The notes under the pieces: generated by a model
Database searches by the model: none
The model's input: only the letters and a program-made list of their open reading frames with translations
Told to the model about the DNA's origin: nothing
Shown: positions 1-9,699 of the stretch, piece after piece
Layout of the letters: every line of letters starts with the position of its first letter
How positions within the stretch are numbered: the stretch's first letter is position 1
From: Manihot esculenta
Lineage: Eukaryota > Streptophyta > Magnoliopsida > Malpighiales > Euphorbiaceae
Length of the DNA: 64,000 nt
Direction: 5' to 3'
Assembly (NCBI RefSeq): GCF_001659605.2
Contig: NC_035174.2
Coordinates: forward strand, 7,932,402 to 7,996,401
Made by a program: the position numbers and the translations under genes

Positions 1-1070
1 TGTGTAGTTTAAACAGAGAGCTAGGTATCCAGTTGACGATTTTTGTTTCCAAGACCTTTCCCCTTTTTGCAGCAAAGTATTTTTTCAAGATCCAGGCAAC
101 CATCTGAAAGCAATGCTTCAATTTTTCTAATTTTAATTTAAAAATAATTTCACTCTCTGACATTGAACACATGATTTAAGCTAGCTCACTACAATTTGCA
201 ATCCCTCAACTTTTAATCTTCTACTTTTATTTCAATGAAGTCACCAGTCAGATTAAGGTAGATTCTTCAAAAAAAACAAAAGAAAATTTAAATACAATGA
301 TTTTCAACCATATTTTGGACATGATATACAATTCCATCAATATGCACAAAGTATCAAATGCCTAGGCCTAAACTATGAAAGGCTGATAGTGTCTTGAAAA
401 AGCAAGAGATCCATACGTGGGAGAAATTGAAAATAAGACCAGAAAAGGGTACCTGACCTTGTTTTCTTTGTGGCTTAAACTTTGAGAGCGACTGGTCACC
501 AATGTTAGGATTAACATCATGCTCAATCCACAGTTGGCATGAGATTAGGACAAGCTTTGCCATCTGCAATCCTTCTGTTTCGTTTCTTGTCCATTCCATT
601 TTGGCATGAATGAATATTTGGGAAGAAAAATGCCCCACAAACACAAACTTACATCTCAAGTTTTAACAGAAACACACGTTGGCCTGCGAGTACTTCCAAG
701 TTCCAACCTTTGAAGAAACCCCACCTGTTCGTGTAATCTTTCTTTGGGGCTGATGTCATCTCCTAAATCCTTAAATAACATTAACAGAAAAATCAGTAAT
801 CATAAATATAATAAATGGACCACGTACCAATATTTTCAAATCTAGAAGAAACGACTCTTTTCTTTCCCTTCTACAATACTTCCAAGATTCAGAAACAATT
901 CCAGGATTGCACTGGACTGGCCCACTAGCTGCTGGCTCGGCTGAATTGCCTGCTCGCTCACTCTAAATTATTAGAAGAAACGTAGCATTCGCATGAAGAC
1001 TACATTTCTCCCTCCAATACCTCACCAAACTTTTTTTTTCTTTACAGCTATAATTCCTTTTGCCCACGAC
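1..1070. other. Upstream region, no gene recognised
   Basis: No known protein was recognised here. On the minus strand, 354-659 is open for 101 codons, and a second open stretch at about 3-108 follows a plausible acceptor (TTTCAG), so 3' exons of an unidentified minus-strand gene running off the window are possible. The rest is ordinary AT-rich DNA that includes the promoter of the arabinogalactan gene. Confidence 0.3.
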
Positions 1071-1071
1071 T

Positions 1072-1079
1072 CTATATAA
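1072..1079 (+). promoter_or_regulatory. TATA box of the AGP gene
   Basis: The sequence CTATATAAT lies about 35-40 bp upstream of the ATG at 1113, with a pyrimidine-rich stretch in between. This is a typical plant core promoter placement and implies a very short 5' UTR. Confidence 0.5.
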
Positions 1080-1112
1080 TCAACTATTTCTTCTCTTCTC
1101 ATTACAACAAAA

Positions 1113-1966
1113 ATGGATTCAATGTTTTTGGCTTTCACCTTGGTTTGCCTCTGCTTCCCATTAACCATTATCGATGCTCAAGCACCAGCAGCATCACCAG
1201 TGACTTTGCCTACTACACCTCCACCCACAACTACACCAATTGCACCCACACAGTCACCAGTAAGTGCAGCAACACCTCCAGCTGCAACCACTCCCATATC
1301 ACCACCTACTCCTAAAGTAGCACCAGCTATCAGCCCAACTGTCCCACCTCCTCAAGTTCCACCACCACAAACTCCTCCAATTGCAACTCCAGTGCAACCA
1401 CCTGCACTTCCCCCACCACCACAGGCATCTCCTGCTCCGGCCCAAGCACCTGCAGCACCAGCACCATCACCAGCAACACCACCACCGACACCAACACCAG
1501 CGCCAGCTACTCCACCAGCCCCAGTGCCAGCTCCTCCACCACTGGCCCCAACACCTGAATTAGTGCCTTCACCCGCACCAGCTCCAACCAAGCACAAGAA
1601 GCGAAGAAGACACAGGCACAAGAAGCATCATCACCCACCAGCTCCAGCACCAACACCCCCCAGTCCCCCGGCTCCGCCTACAACATTGACAGATTCTGAT
1701 GATACAGCCCCTGCACCATCCCCAAATCTGGTACGATACACTATCCTTTGCATATAAATTATTGAGAGAACAACTGAAAATATTAATAGTTAGAATTATA
1801 TAACAATGATTGATAATGTCAAATTATTTTGATTACTTGTTTTTCTTGCATTTTTTTTCCCTTGTAGAATGGAGGAAATGCAATGTATCAGCTGGGAGAA
1901 AGGTCTGGAATCTGGGGAAGGACATTAGCTACTGCCTTTCTGCTGCTGGTAGGCTACAACTTTTAG
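1113..1966 (+). CDS. AGP19: Lysine-rich classical arabinogalactan protein, GPI-anchored (AGP17/18/19 type)
   Basis: This is a cell-surface hydroxyproline-rich glycoprotein precursor of 238 residues from two exons, 1113-1730 and 1868-1966 (phase-0 GT-AG intron of 137 bp). Residues 1-23 are a signal peptide ending in DAQ. Residues 24-159 are almost only Pro, Ala, Thr and Ser in AP/SP/TP dipeptides, the substrate of prolyl hydroxylation and type II arabinogalactan addition. Residues 160-174 are a Lys/Arg/His cluster, the hallmark of the lysine-rich AGP subclass. A second Pro-rich stretch follows. Exon 2 codes for NGGNAMYQLGERSG and a hydrophobic tail ending VGYNF, the GPI-attachment signal. Reading through the intron would give a 214-residue form without the anchor. 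The symbol AGP19 rests on subfamily plus neighbourhood; AGP17 or AGP18 cannot be excluded by sequence alone. Confidence 0.88.
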
Positions 1967-2215
1967 CAATCTCACATCGTGAAGAAAGATAATTTTATAT
2001 GTACAAAATAAATATCAATTAAAATTTCATATAAATAGGATTATGATGTAAGTGACATGCCAATGGATTGTCAACATTTTTGTATTTTTTTTTTTCCAAT
2101 TCTTACAAAGTTGCTCCATAATAAAGATGAAGTTTGAAACTTTGAATTACAACCACAGACAACATTATCTAAAGAAGAAACTGCATAAAGACTGAAATTC
2201 ATTCACTTATCAAGC

Positions 2216-3824
2216 TTAATCTGATTCTGAAGTTTCGTCCTCCATCAAATTATACTCGATTGCAAGACCAAGATTATCAGCTAATTTGTGATATTGCTCA
2301 CACCCTGCACACTAATAAGAAGACCATCAATTGTCAAATGAACATGAAAATTTTATTTTAAACTATTAAAAGCACAAAAAAACCTTGCAACAAAAGCAAA
2401 CAGTTTCCTCTTAGGTAATTATTCAACAATAAAGAGGTGCAACTTTGCAATCCCCAGCTACGAATTCTATAGGAACAGCATCAAACTCATAAATTATGCA
2501 ACGCAAGTTGCCAAAAGTTGTAACTAGCAGCATAATAGATGCTGCCAAATACTACATTGACATTGGGCACTTAGCGTAAAGAAAATTGCTCTAATATAAG
2601 AATTTAGTAATTATATTAATGAAAGTATTAGAAGAATATACAAATTTCAAAGTAAAATACCAAAATCATTATATTTGTCTGGAGCATAATTCAGGCAGAA
2701 AAGAATATCCAGTCACACACAATTATTGACCTAGATAATAATTGCACAGATAGCAAGTCAAACAATGAAACAGAGTAAAACACAATATATCAGTTTCGAT
2801 TGGATATTGGAACAGAAACTGCTCTTTCCTAACAGAATAAGATGAAAATCCTTATCTTCAGTTCTGAAGCATCACCAAGGAAGAATGAGAATAAAAGAAA
2901 TTTGTAAAATATCAGAATAAATGTTCAACAGCTTCACTCTCATCAGGAAACATCTTACTACAATTCCATCAATCACAGTTAAAAAAATAGATACCTGCAC
3001 ATAAACTAGCCCCCGTTCATAGGCTAATCTGTTTATGAGCCTCTCTGTTCTTTCGCCACATTGATTACAAGAAAATTGCACAAGCAAGCTTCTTCTAGGC
3101 AATTTTATGTCAATATTTGCACCCTATAAAGAAGACATGGAGAAAATTAGAATTTGAGAAGCAAATTGAGAGAGAGTGAAAAAAAAAAAAGATGCACATC
3201 AACCAACAAGAAAGTGCATATTTGTGTCGGTTGAAAAGTGGGAAAAAAAAAAGAAAAAGAAAAAAGGAACTGCATGTTGGAAAGCAGCAAAATTGGAACT
3301 ATTTATACTTGTTATCATAATAGAAAGCGCATAGCTCATTACCAAATTAAGCACCGTTGCTCATCCCATAAAAAGTCCCCAATTTTGTGTATTTTACCAT
3401 GAAAGACTAAACCGAAATTAAACTAATTAAGCTGCAAGCAATTGGCCAAAACCATATACCGTATTCGAATAGCTGGGTTCTGCTTCTGGGTATGTCTCAG
3501 AATTGTCATCCACCAAACAAGCAACCTCCACTAATCGGTACGCGCCTTTTGTTCGAGAAATTTTCTGCCTGAAAAAACATTAATTACAACGTTAATTTCA
3601 AAGTTCAGTAGCAAAGTACGAAATTCTAATCAGGAAGATTTGGGAATACTGAGAGGGTTTTGCACCATAGACCTGTGGAGCGAGAAGTTAGGATAGGAAC
3701 TGGGAGAAGAAATAGGTTTGAAGAAGTTAGCGCCGGAAAGGGAATTGATAGGTTGGTGAGGCCTGAGCGTGGGATTGAAAAGGTAGGTGGCGCGACAGAA
3801 ACTGCAATTGGTATTTGCAGCCAT
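2216..3824 (-). CDS. DNL/Zim17-type zinc-ribbon protein, organellar Hsp70 escort family
   Basis: A four-exon gene with coding parts 3824-3673, 3568-3460, 3123-2995 and 2311-2216, all GT-AG, giving 161 residues. The first 50 residues are Ser/Thr/Asn-rich and lack acidic residues, like a transit peptide for chloroplast or mitochondrion. The zinc ribbon comprises CNQC (Cys106, Cys109) and CAGC (Cys131, Cys134), followed by HKLADNLG (138-145), the motif that names the DNL family. In yeast Zim17/Hep1 keeps mitochondrial Hsp70 soluble; plant relatives act in mitochondria or plastids. The two halves of the zinc site lie on different exons, separated by a 683-bp intron. The junction between exons 1 and 2 is the least certain: another donor a few bases downstream also keeps frame. 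The tail EDETSESD is acidic. Similar to Arabidopsis At1g68730 by family and position. Confidence 0.85.
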
Positions 3825-4478
3825 TGGAGATGTTTTCAATTGAAAATTCCAGGGGACTTCAATCTTGCCTCGGCTTATTATTGTTGTATTTAGAGGGGCT
3901 GAGTGGTAAAAATATAGAAATAATTTTTCCAAAATGTTTTTTTTTTTTAAATAATGAATTTAAAATAATACATATTTTTATATAAACCACTGTAACTCTG
4001 ACATCAATCCCAAACTAGCACTTAATTTGTTGCTTCTGTACAGAAGAGAGCTACAAAAATTGTTGGAGCTGAAATGTTTTATTGTAAATTTCTTGATTTT
4101 CCTGATGTATAAAATGTTTAATTGAAAATTAGTTTTTAATTTGAAAAAAATTCATACTTTTGCTTATACAAGACGAGATGTGCATTTTAGAGTTTAGTTT
4201 GGAACAGAAGTGGCCTGTAATGAAATAGAAACTGCATCTGGTTTGTGTCCTTGATTTCAGCCATGAGTTTCAAATACAAAAATTTATTTCATTAGAGCAA
4301 GTCCAAGAAGCTGACTTACATTTACATACACCAAGACCATGGTCACACTTTTCCTTTTTTTTTTAGTAAAAAAAAAAAAAAAAACTTAAAAATATAAAAC
4401 ATCATAAATAAAAACAACTAATAGTTGTTGTCTTCAATTGAACTGCTGCTTTCACACATCATGTGCAAGGCTCTGTGA
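3825..4478. other. Intergenic, nothing recognised
   Basis: AT-rich spacer between two minus-strand genes. It would hold the promoter of the zinc-ribbon gene and the 3' UTR of the small Lys-rich gene. A 20-bp A run lies near 4365-4384. Confidence 0.4.
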
Positions 4479-4760
4479 TCAGTTCTTCCCTGATTTACCA
4501 CCTTTTCCCTGAACAAAAATTGAAAAATAAAAAAATTATTTCATAAATTAACCAGCTCACTATATGCACGTGTTGGAGTATTGGTTAGTTAATTAATTAA
4601 TTACCTTCTTCTTGGATTCCTTGGGTGGAGCCTTCTTGGAGGCAGAAGACTTGGAGCCTGCAGATTTGGTGGCCCCATCAGCAGCCTTGGGTGCAGGCTC
4701 CTTCTTGCCCTGCCCAAAAAGTTGAGTGCCAACAGGTTTCTCAGCTTTCAATGATGCCAT
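4479..4760 (-). CDS. Small Lys/Ala/Pro-rich protein, paralog 1
   Basis: A two-exon gene of 61 residues: exon 1 is 4760-4605 (52 codons) and exon 2 is 4508-4479 (9 codons plus stop), joined by a phase-0 GT-AG intron. The protein starts MASLKAEKPVG and is rich in Lys, Ala, Ser and Pro, with no signal peptide, membrane segment or known domain; it ends GKGGKSGKN. It is probably disordered and basic. I do not recognise the family and assign no function. Reality is supported by a second copy about 2.9 kb downstream in the same orientation, with the same start motif MAS(L/I)KAEKP and identical exon lengths. The charge resembles that of nucleic-acid-binding tails, but that is only composition. Confidence 0.75.
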
Positions 4761-5249
4761 TTTAGTTCTGGAAATTTAAATTAGCCCTTCACAAAGAGAT
4801 GGGTTTGCCTCTCAACTTCTTCTTCTGGCTCTGCTATGCCCCAATCTCCAACATATATTTATAGTGTAGAGAAGCGAGTTGTGTGAAAAGGAATTAGAAT
4901 AAGGAAGCAAAGATAAGAGATGACAAGAGGATGGTGGCAACCGGAGAGAATGGAATAAATGATATGATTTCCTACGTAGGATAGATATGGCATTAGATGC
5001 TTTCCTACTATTCTTCACTCATATTATTTTTTATATATATATTAATTCAGCAAGAATTAAGTTACACGTAGGATTTTTATTTTTAAATTTTTTAAGATAT
5101 AAAATATTTTTATACACTTAATGTATTTTTACACAGCCAATAAATAAATAATATATTAATTAATTAATAAATACCGTATTCAAAATTAAATTAACATTGC
5201 ATTTAATATAAGGCAATACACTAAATCATGATAAATTAATAATTGTATT
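4761..5249. other. Promoter side of the small gene, AT-rich spacer
   Basis: Holds the 5' flank of the small Lys-rich gene. From about 5030 the DNA becomes very AT-rich with TTAATTAATTAAT motifs. No gene seen. Confidence 0.4.
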
Positions 5250-5640
5250 TTTTTTTCTAAAAGATATATTATTCATTTATAAAAGATTTGGCCCAAAGAC
5301 ACAATGTAATAGTAAGCATGGACTCTACGCCATATACCAGAGATCTAGAATTGCAAAGAAAGGGCCAAGGCCACCACATGTCAGCCCACCAAACAATAGG
5401 AGGGAAGCTTAAGCTTGGAGTAGTACCGCCGGGGACAGCCAAGGTATTGCCGGCTACAAACAAAACCTGACCCTATAATCCAAATATCCAGCAAAACAAC
5501 AAGCTTTGAAACCCACTCAGTAACCTAGCTCAAGGCAACCAAAATAAAATAAAGGAAAAACACCATGCCTACACTATCGAAGCAGAGATGTCAAAGAACC
5601 AGGTCATCAAAGATGACAAAAAAAAAAAAAAAAGGATTTT
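5250..5640 (-). mobile_element. LINE (L1-type) 3' remnant
   Basis: Read on the minus strand, a GC-richer stretch ends with TTTATAAATGAATAATATAT followed by CTTTTAG and an A run (T run on the + strand near 5250). This is the usual shape of a plant L1 3' end with its poly-A tail. No reverse transcriptase remains. The element is short, broken and has no clear 5' end. Confidence 0.4.
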
Positions 5641-6659
5641 ACACCACCAAAACTGCCTACAACCAAGCTGAAGAACAAAAAAAAAAAAATTTTATACAAC
5701 GCGTTTTCAAAACATTACCGATTTAAATCAATCAAATTCTAATAAATAAGAGCCTCATAATAGTAGAAAAATTCAAAACTTAGAGTCTTAATTATCATAA
5801 CATTTGAGAGTTAGTTATGTAAAAAAAAAAAGTGACTCAATAATTCGAGTGGCATTTAGATAAAAAAAAAATTCTTTTACGAATTTAAAATTATTAAGAA
5901 CACCTTCAATTGGTGATGGATGGAGCCAAGAATTAACATATCTATATTAAAAAATTCTTACCGATGAAATATAAAATTTATAATAAAAAGTTATTAACCA
6001 ATTATGAAGAAATAACATATTCATGTTTTAAATCGGAAAATAATAATTAATAGTAAGAACAAAAATTTTAGAAAATTTTTTTTTAAATTATAATTACTTT
6101 ATTATGTGATATTCAGTTGCTTGACATGGAACGTCCCATATTGATAAAATATGAAAAATCAAAATTATATATAATATTTAGTATGAATTAAATTAATTAT
6201 TTTAAATTAAATAGAAAATAAATCTAAAAATTATTTGAATTAATTTGGAATAAATTTCATATTACCGATAGCAAATGTCTGAAACTAATGAAATTATAAA
6301 TAAATGATTTATATTAATTATTGCTGAATTGGGATAATAAATATATTGGGTATATTAAATTTTCGGACGAATTTGTGCTTATGTTGAATGAATAAGCTTC
6401 TAATAGCCAATCATTTACATTTCTTTCCATTGAATTTGTTTTCTATTTATGAGTTAAAAATTTTGATGTAAGGATGATTTAAATCAGTTAAAAAAAAGCA
6501 CTTGCATGATTTACATAATCGATAAATTAACGTTTTTAATATCCACCCACGTCTCAAATATCTATTTAAACAAACTATGAGTTCGACTTTTCAGATAATG
6601 AAAAAAAAAAATAAAATTTAAAATTCCTCTAATGTTTTGAGATTTAGAAAAAATAGGGT
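5641..6659. other. AT-rich intergenic DNA
   Basis: Long A and T runs with no open frame of note, no recognised RNA gene and no clear repeat structure. Confidence 0.4.
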
Positions 6660-6679
6660 TTACAGTAGTTGATTGAGTT

Positions 6680-7060
6680 AAAGATTCTCTTCTCCTTTTA
6701 TTCTTTTCCTTTTATCTGCTAGTGACGTCTAATGGTCTCGCAGCTACAGGGCCACCTGTCTATCATACAGACCCGTACGTACGAAAGTGTCAGACGTCTG
6801 CTCTATACCAGACGACCATTTAATTCCCCCGGTGCGCGTGTAGACAGAACTGCTAGGTAGTTGGACCTGCTGTTCCCTCTCTTGTTAAGTCTCATGGTCG
6901 AGTTTAGAGTGGAGAGACTGAGGGCCCGATCTGCTTAGTAAAATTGAGTCAGGGCCGAATGGACTGGACCGACCCACTTGAGAGGTTTCATGAACCTTAA
7001 ACTAATAGTGCTATTACGGGTTTGGTCTCATATTAGGATGATAAAACCCAGCTGTCATCA
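6680..7060 (+). repeat. Dispersed GC-richer repeat, copy A
   Basis: A block of clearly higher GC than its surroundings that matches two other blocks in this window (about 50190-50560, and the split copy 53470-53541 plus 55783-56100). The best shared core is CCATTTAATTCCC at about 6815-6830, preceded by a TTAGTGA(C/T)(G/A)TCTAA-like stretch and by CGTACGTA. It has no coding capacity and its ends are not sharp. All three copies lie in the same orientation. The class is unknown; an LTR or TRIM-like origin is possible. Confidence 0.6.
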
Positions 7061-7431
7061 TATTCTAATTTGAAAAATATTTTTGGTATTTTACTCATTC
7101 GCATTAAAATATATTTTTTTCATTTTCGTCTAAAATAAATATCCATCTTAAATTATTCTTTTATATTATTTTACCATTCATAAAAATTAAATCGTTTTAC
7201 TTTAATTTATTGAAACCAGTACATCATAAGCATAATTTAATAATAAAAAAATAAAAATAAGAGGGTATATATAAAGAAAAAAAGCAGCATCTTCTCTTAA
7301 TAAAACATTTATTTTATTTAATTATTAGGCGAAGCCTAAAAAGAGAGACGTGTACAAGGCAGGAAGCAAACAGAGTTGCACATTAATATGGATATCCTTA
7401 ATTAATTCATGGATTCTTCTCATTCTTCTTC

Positions 7432-7702
7432 TTACTTTGTTGCTGGCTTGCTTCCTGTTGTCTGCTCAAACATCAAAAAAACAAACAAATTTAATTACAT
7501 CACTCAAATTATTGGCAAAACATTGGCGTTAGACAAAGTTTGATACCTTTTTCTTAGGCTCCGGCCGGGGCTTCTGTTGGACCTTCTTAGGGGCCGGCTG
7601 GGAGGCCGGAGCTTTGGGTGCAGAACTGCCAGATTTGGCAGGCTCTTTCTTCACCGGAGCGGTGGTTTGAGCTGCAGGTTTCTCAGCCTTGATTGATGCC
7701 AT
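7432..7702 (-). CDS. Small Lys/Ala/Pro-rich protein, paralog 2
   Basis: Exon 1 is 7702-7547 (52 codons) and exon 2 is 7461-7432 (9 codons plus stop), giving 61 residues, the same layout as the paralog at 4479-4760. The protein starts MASIKAEKPAAQ, continues as a Lys/Pro/Ala-rich chain with several PKK/PKKK clusters, and ends TTGSKPATK. The N-terminal nine residues and the KKEPA motif are shared with the neighbour; the middle has diverged. No known domain. The pair shows an old tandem duplication, and its maintained frame and intron position suggest both are under constraint. Function unknown. Confidence 0.72.
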
Positions 7703-9699
7703 TATTAGCTGTTTTGTACGCTAAAACGGAGGTTTAGGTTGCTGGGTTGGAGTTGCAGAGCACCATGCACGAGTCCATACTTATAGATGTCGTTTCCTGC
7801 TGAGTTGTGGCATGGAATTGGCATCAATAATTTCATCAAATGGGTGAAGAGATAGGTGGTGGGTTTCCAGGAATGGAATATTTAACTAAATTTCCAAGTT
7901 CCTGAGAGAAATTAAAGGCTGCATCTGATGCCAGGATTGTTATTTTCAATTTCACGTCACATTATTGGATGCTTACTTTTTTTTTTTTTTTAAATTATTC
8001 CCTTCTTTAACTGAATAGTCAGATTTTGTGAGATGATAATATTAAATTTTGTGTGAAATTCTAGAAATGCAGTTTAGTCAAAGATATTGTTGTCCCCTTG
8101 AGATTGTCCGTTGTTAGTGTTATTTGATTTTGCTAATGGAGATGGTCGGATATCTTGGGGGTTGGAGTCCTTGGTAGCTCTGTTTATGGCTGCATTCGCA
8201 TTGAGGAGAGTTGTGGTTGCATTCTCTCATTGGGCCACCATGTTATTGAATTTGTGGTTTTTGCTATCTTTCTTTTGTGATGCTCTATTCTTTGGCTACT
8301 ACTAGTTATTTGTTTTAATAGGAGATAGTTATTCCAGCAGTAATTTTTAAATTATTTTAAAAATAATTTTTTTATAATTCATTCATTTAATCATTTGATC
8401 GAAATAAAATATTAAATACTACATTTAAAATTATACTTTTTTTATTAGACATATTAACCTTTAATTTTTTTTTATTTTAAATATACCGTTTAACTATGAA
8501 AATAAATGCATTTACAGATTTTATACAGTGATAAATGCATGCATTTGAGTAAATTGGAGAGATTTTAGGTTTTACTCTTTCAATCTCCGATCGCTATTTC
8601 AAAAAAAAAAATTATAAAAATAAATTAAATTAATTTTTTTAACTTTGAAAATATATCAAATTAAATCTTAAAAACATATAAGTCCTTGAAATTTTAAAAT
8701 TAAGACAAATAAATCTTTTCATTTTATAAAATAAATAAAAAAATTAACTATATATAATTTGCTTTTAATTTAAATTTAACCAAATCATGAATAAAAAAAA
8801 ATAGTGCATATCGTGGTTATTAATTATTTGCGTATTCGATTTATAATATTATGGTCTAATGGTTGATAGATAAATAAAGGATATTAGTTATACATAGATA
8901 ATGCATAATATGAAGAAAATATATCAAATTAAATCTTTAGACATAAATTTTTGAAATTTTAAAATTGAGATAAATAAATCTTTTAATTTCTAAAAGTAAA
9001 AAATAACTTTATAAAACTTACTTTTTAAAAAAAAAATTTAATTCAACTAAGACTATGAAAAAAAATTTAGTGAATAAAAGCGTTATATATCTTAATTAAT
9101 TATTCTTTATCAAATTATTTGATAATACGAATAACTTATAACTATTATAATAGAATATTATTTATATCGAATTTAAACTTTTAGAGTTTGTTTTTCTTTG
9201 AATTTTTTTTTTTTTTTGTCTGTAAAGACTCATAGATTATGGATCTTTTAGGCCAGGGACCTTGGAGTGTATGGAATTTTTTTTTTTTTTTTTTTTTTGG
9301 AAATGGGGGATGGAGGATTCGAATCTGAGATGAGTGTATGGAATTTTTTGTTTTTATGAATTTATCTCTACCTTTAACAAAAAAAAAACCTTCCTAGATA
9401 AACTCTAATAACAAAGCAAATCTTTATGCAGACCAAAGCATGGCCCAGCGCAAGCTGCATATGTTGACCTTAAAAAGAATCAGCTGGACAAACTAATAAT
9501 AAAGAGAAATTCTCATTAATCATAATCAGTCCACTTTACAAATTTAATGTAATTGGACAACAATATGACAATCTTTTCAGTTGTTCTGAAATCCAATTTA
9601 CATTTATGCAACCTAACCTTCATCAAGGTTAATTTCTTCTAGTCAAGAGATGAAGATGATGTTACTCAAAAACCATGGAGATGATCACATTCATATGGG
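7703..9699. other. AT-rich spacer with retroposon-like debris
   Basis: 7703-7960 is the upstream flank of the second small gene. A moderately GC-richer open stretch at 8095-8305 was not recognised. Near 9200-9345 two long T runs (16 and 22 nt) flank about 80 bp, followed by GGAGGATTCGAATC; read on the minus strand, the latter is like an RNA polymerase III B box. That could be a SINE fragment, but no A box was found. The rest is AT-rich. Confidence 0.35.

Noticed and set aside
1352..1621. Gly/Ala-rich minus-strand frame
   Set aside because: Antisense of the Pro/Ala codons of the AGP gene; composition is explained fully by that gene.
5288..5470. 60-codon + strand frame
   Set aside because: Lies antisense in a LINE 3' remnant; no domain.
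9200..9345. tRNA-derived SINE
   Set aside because: Only a B-box-like GATTCGAATCC is seen on the minus strand, with poly-T runs; no A box or target duplication, so not called as a feature.
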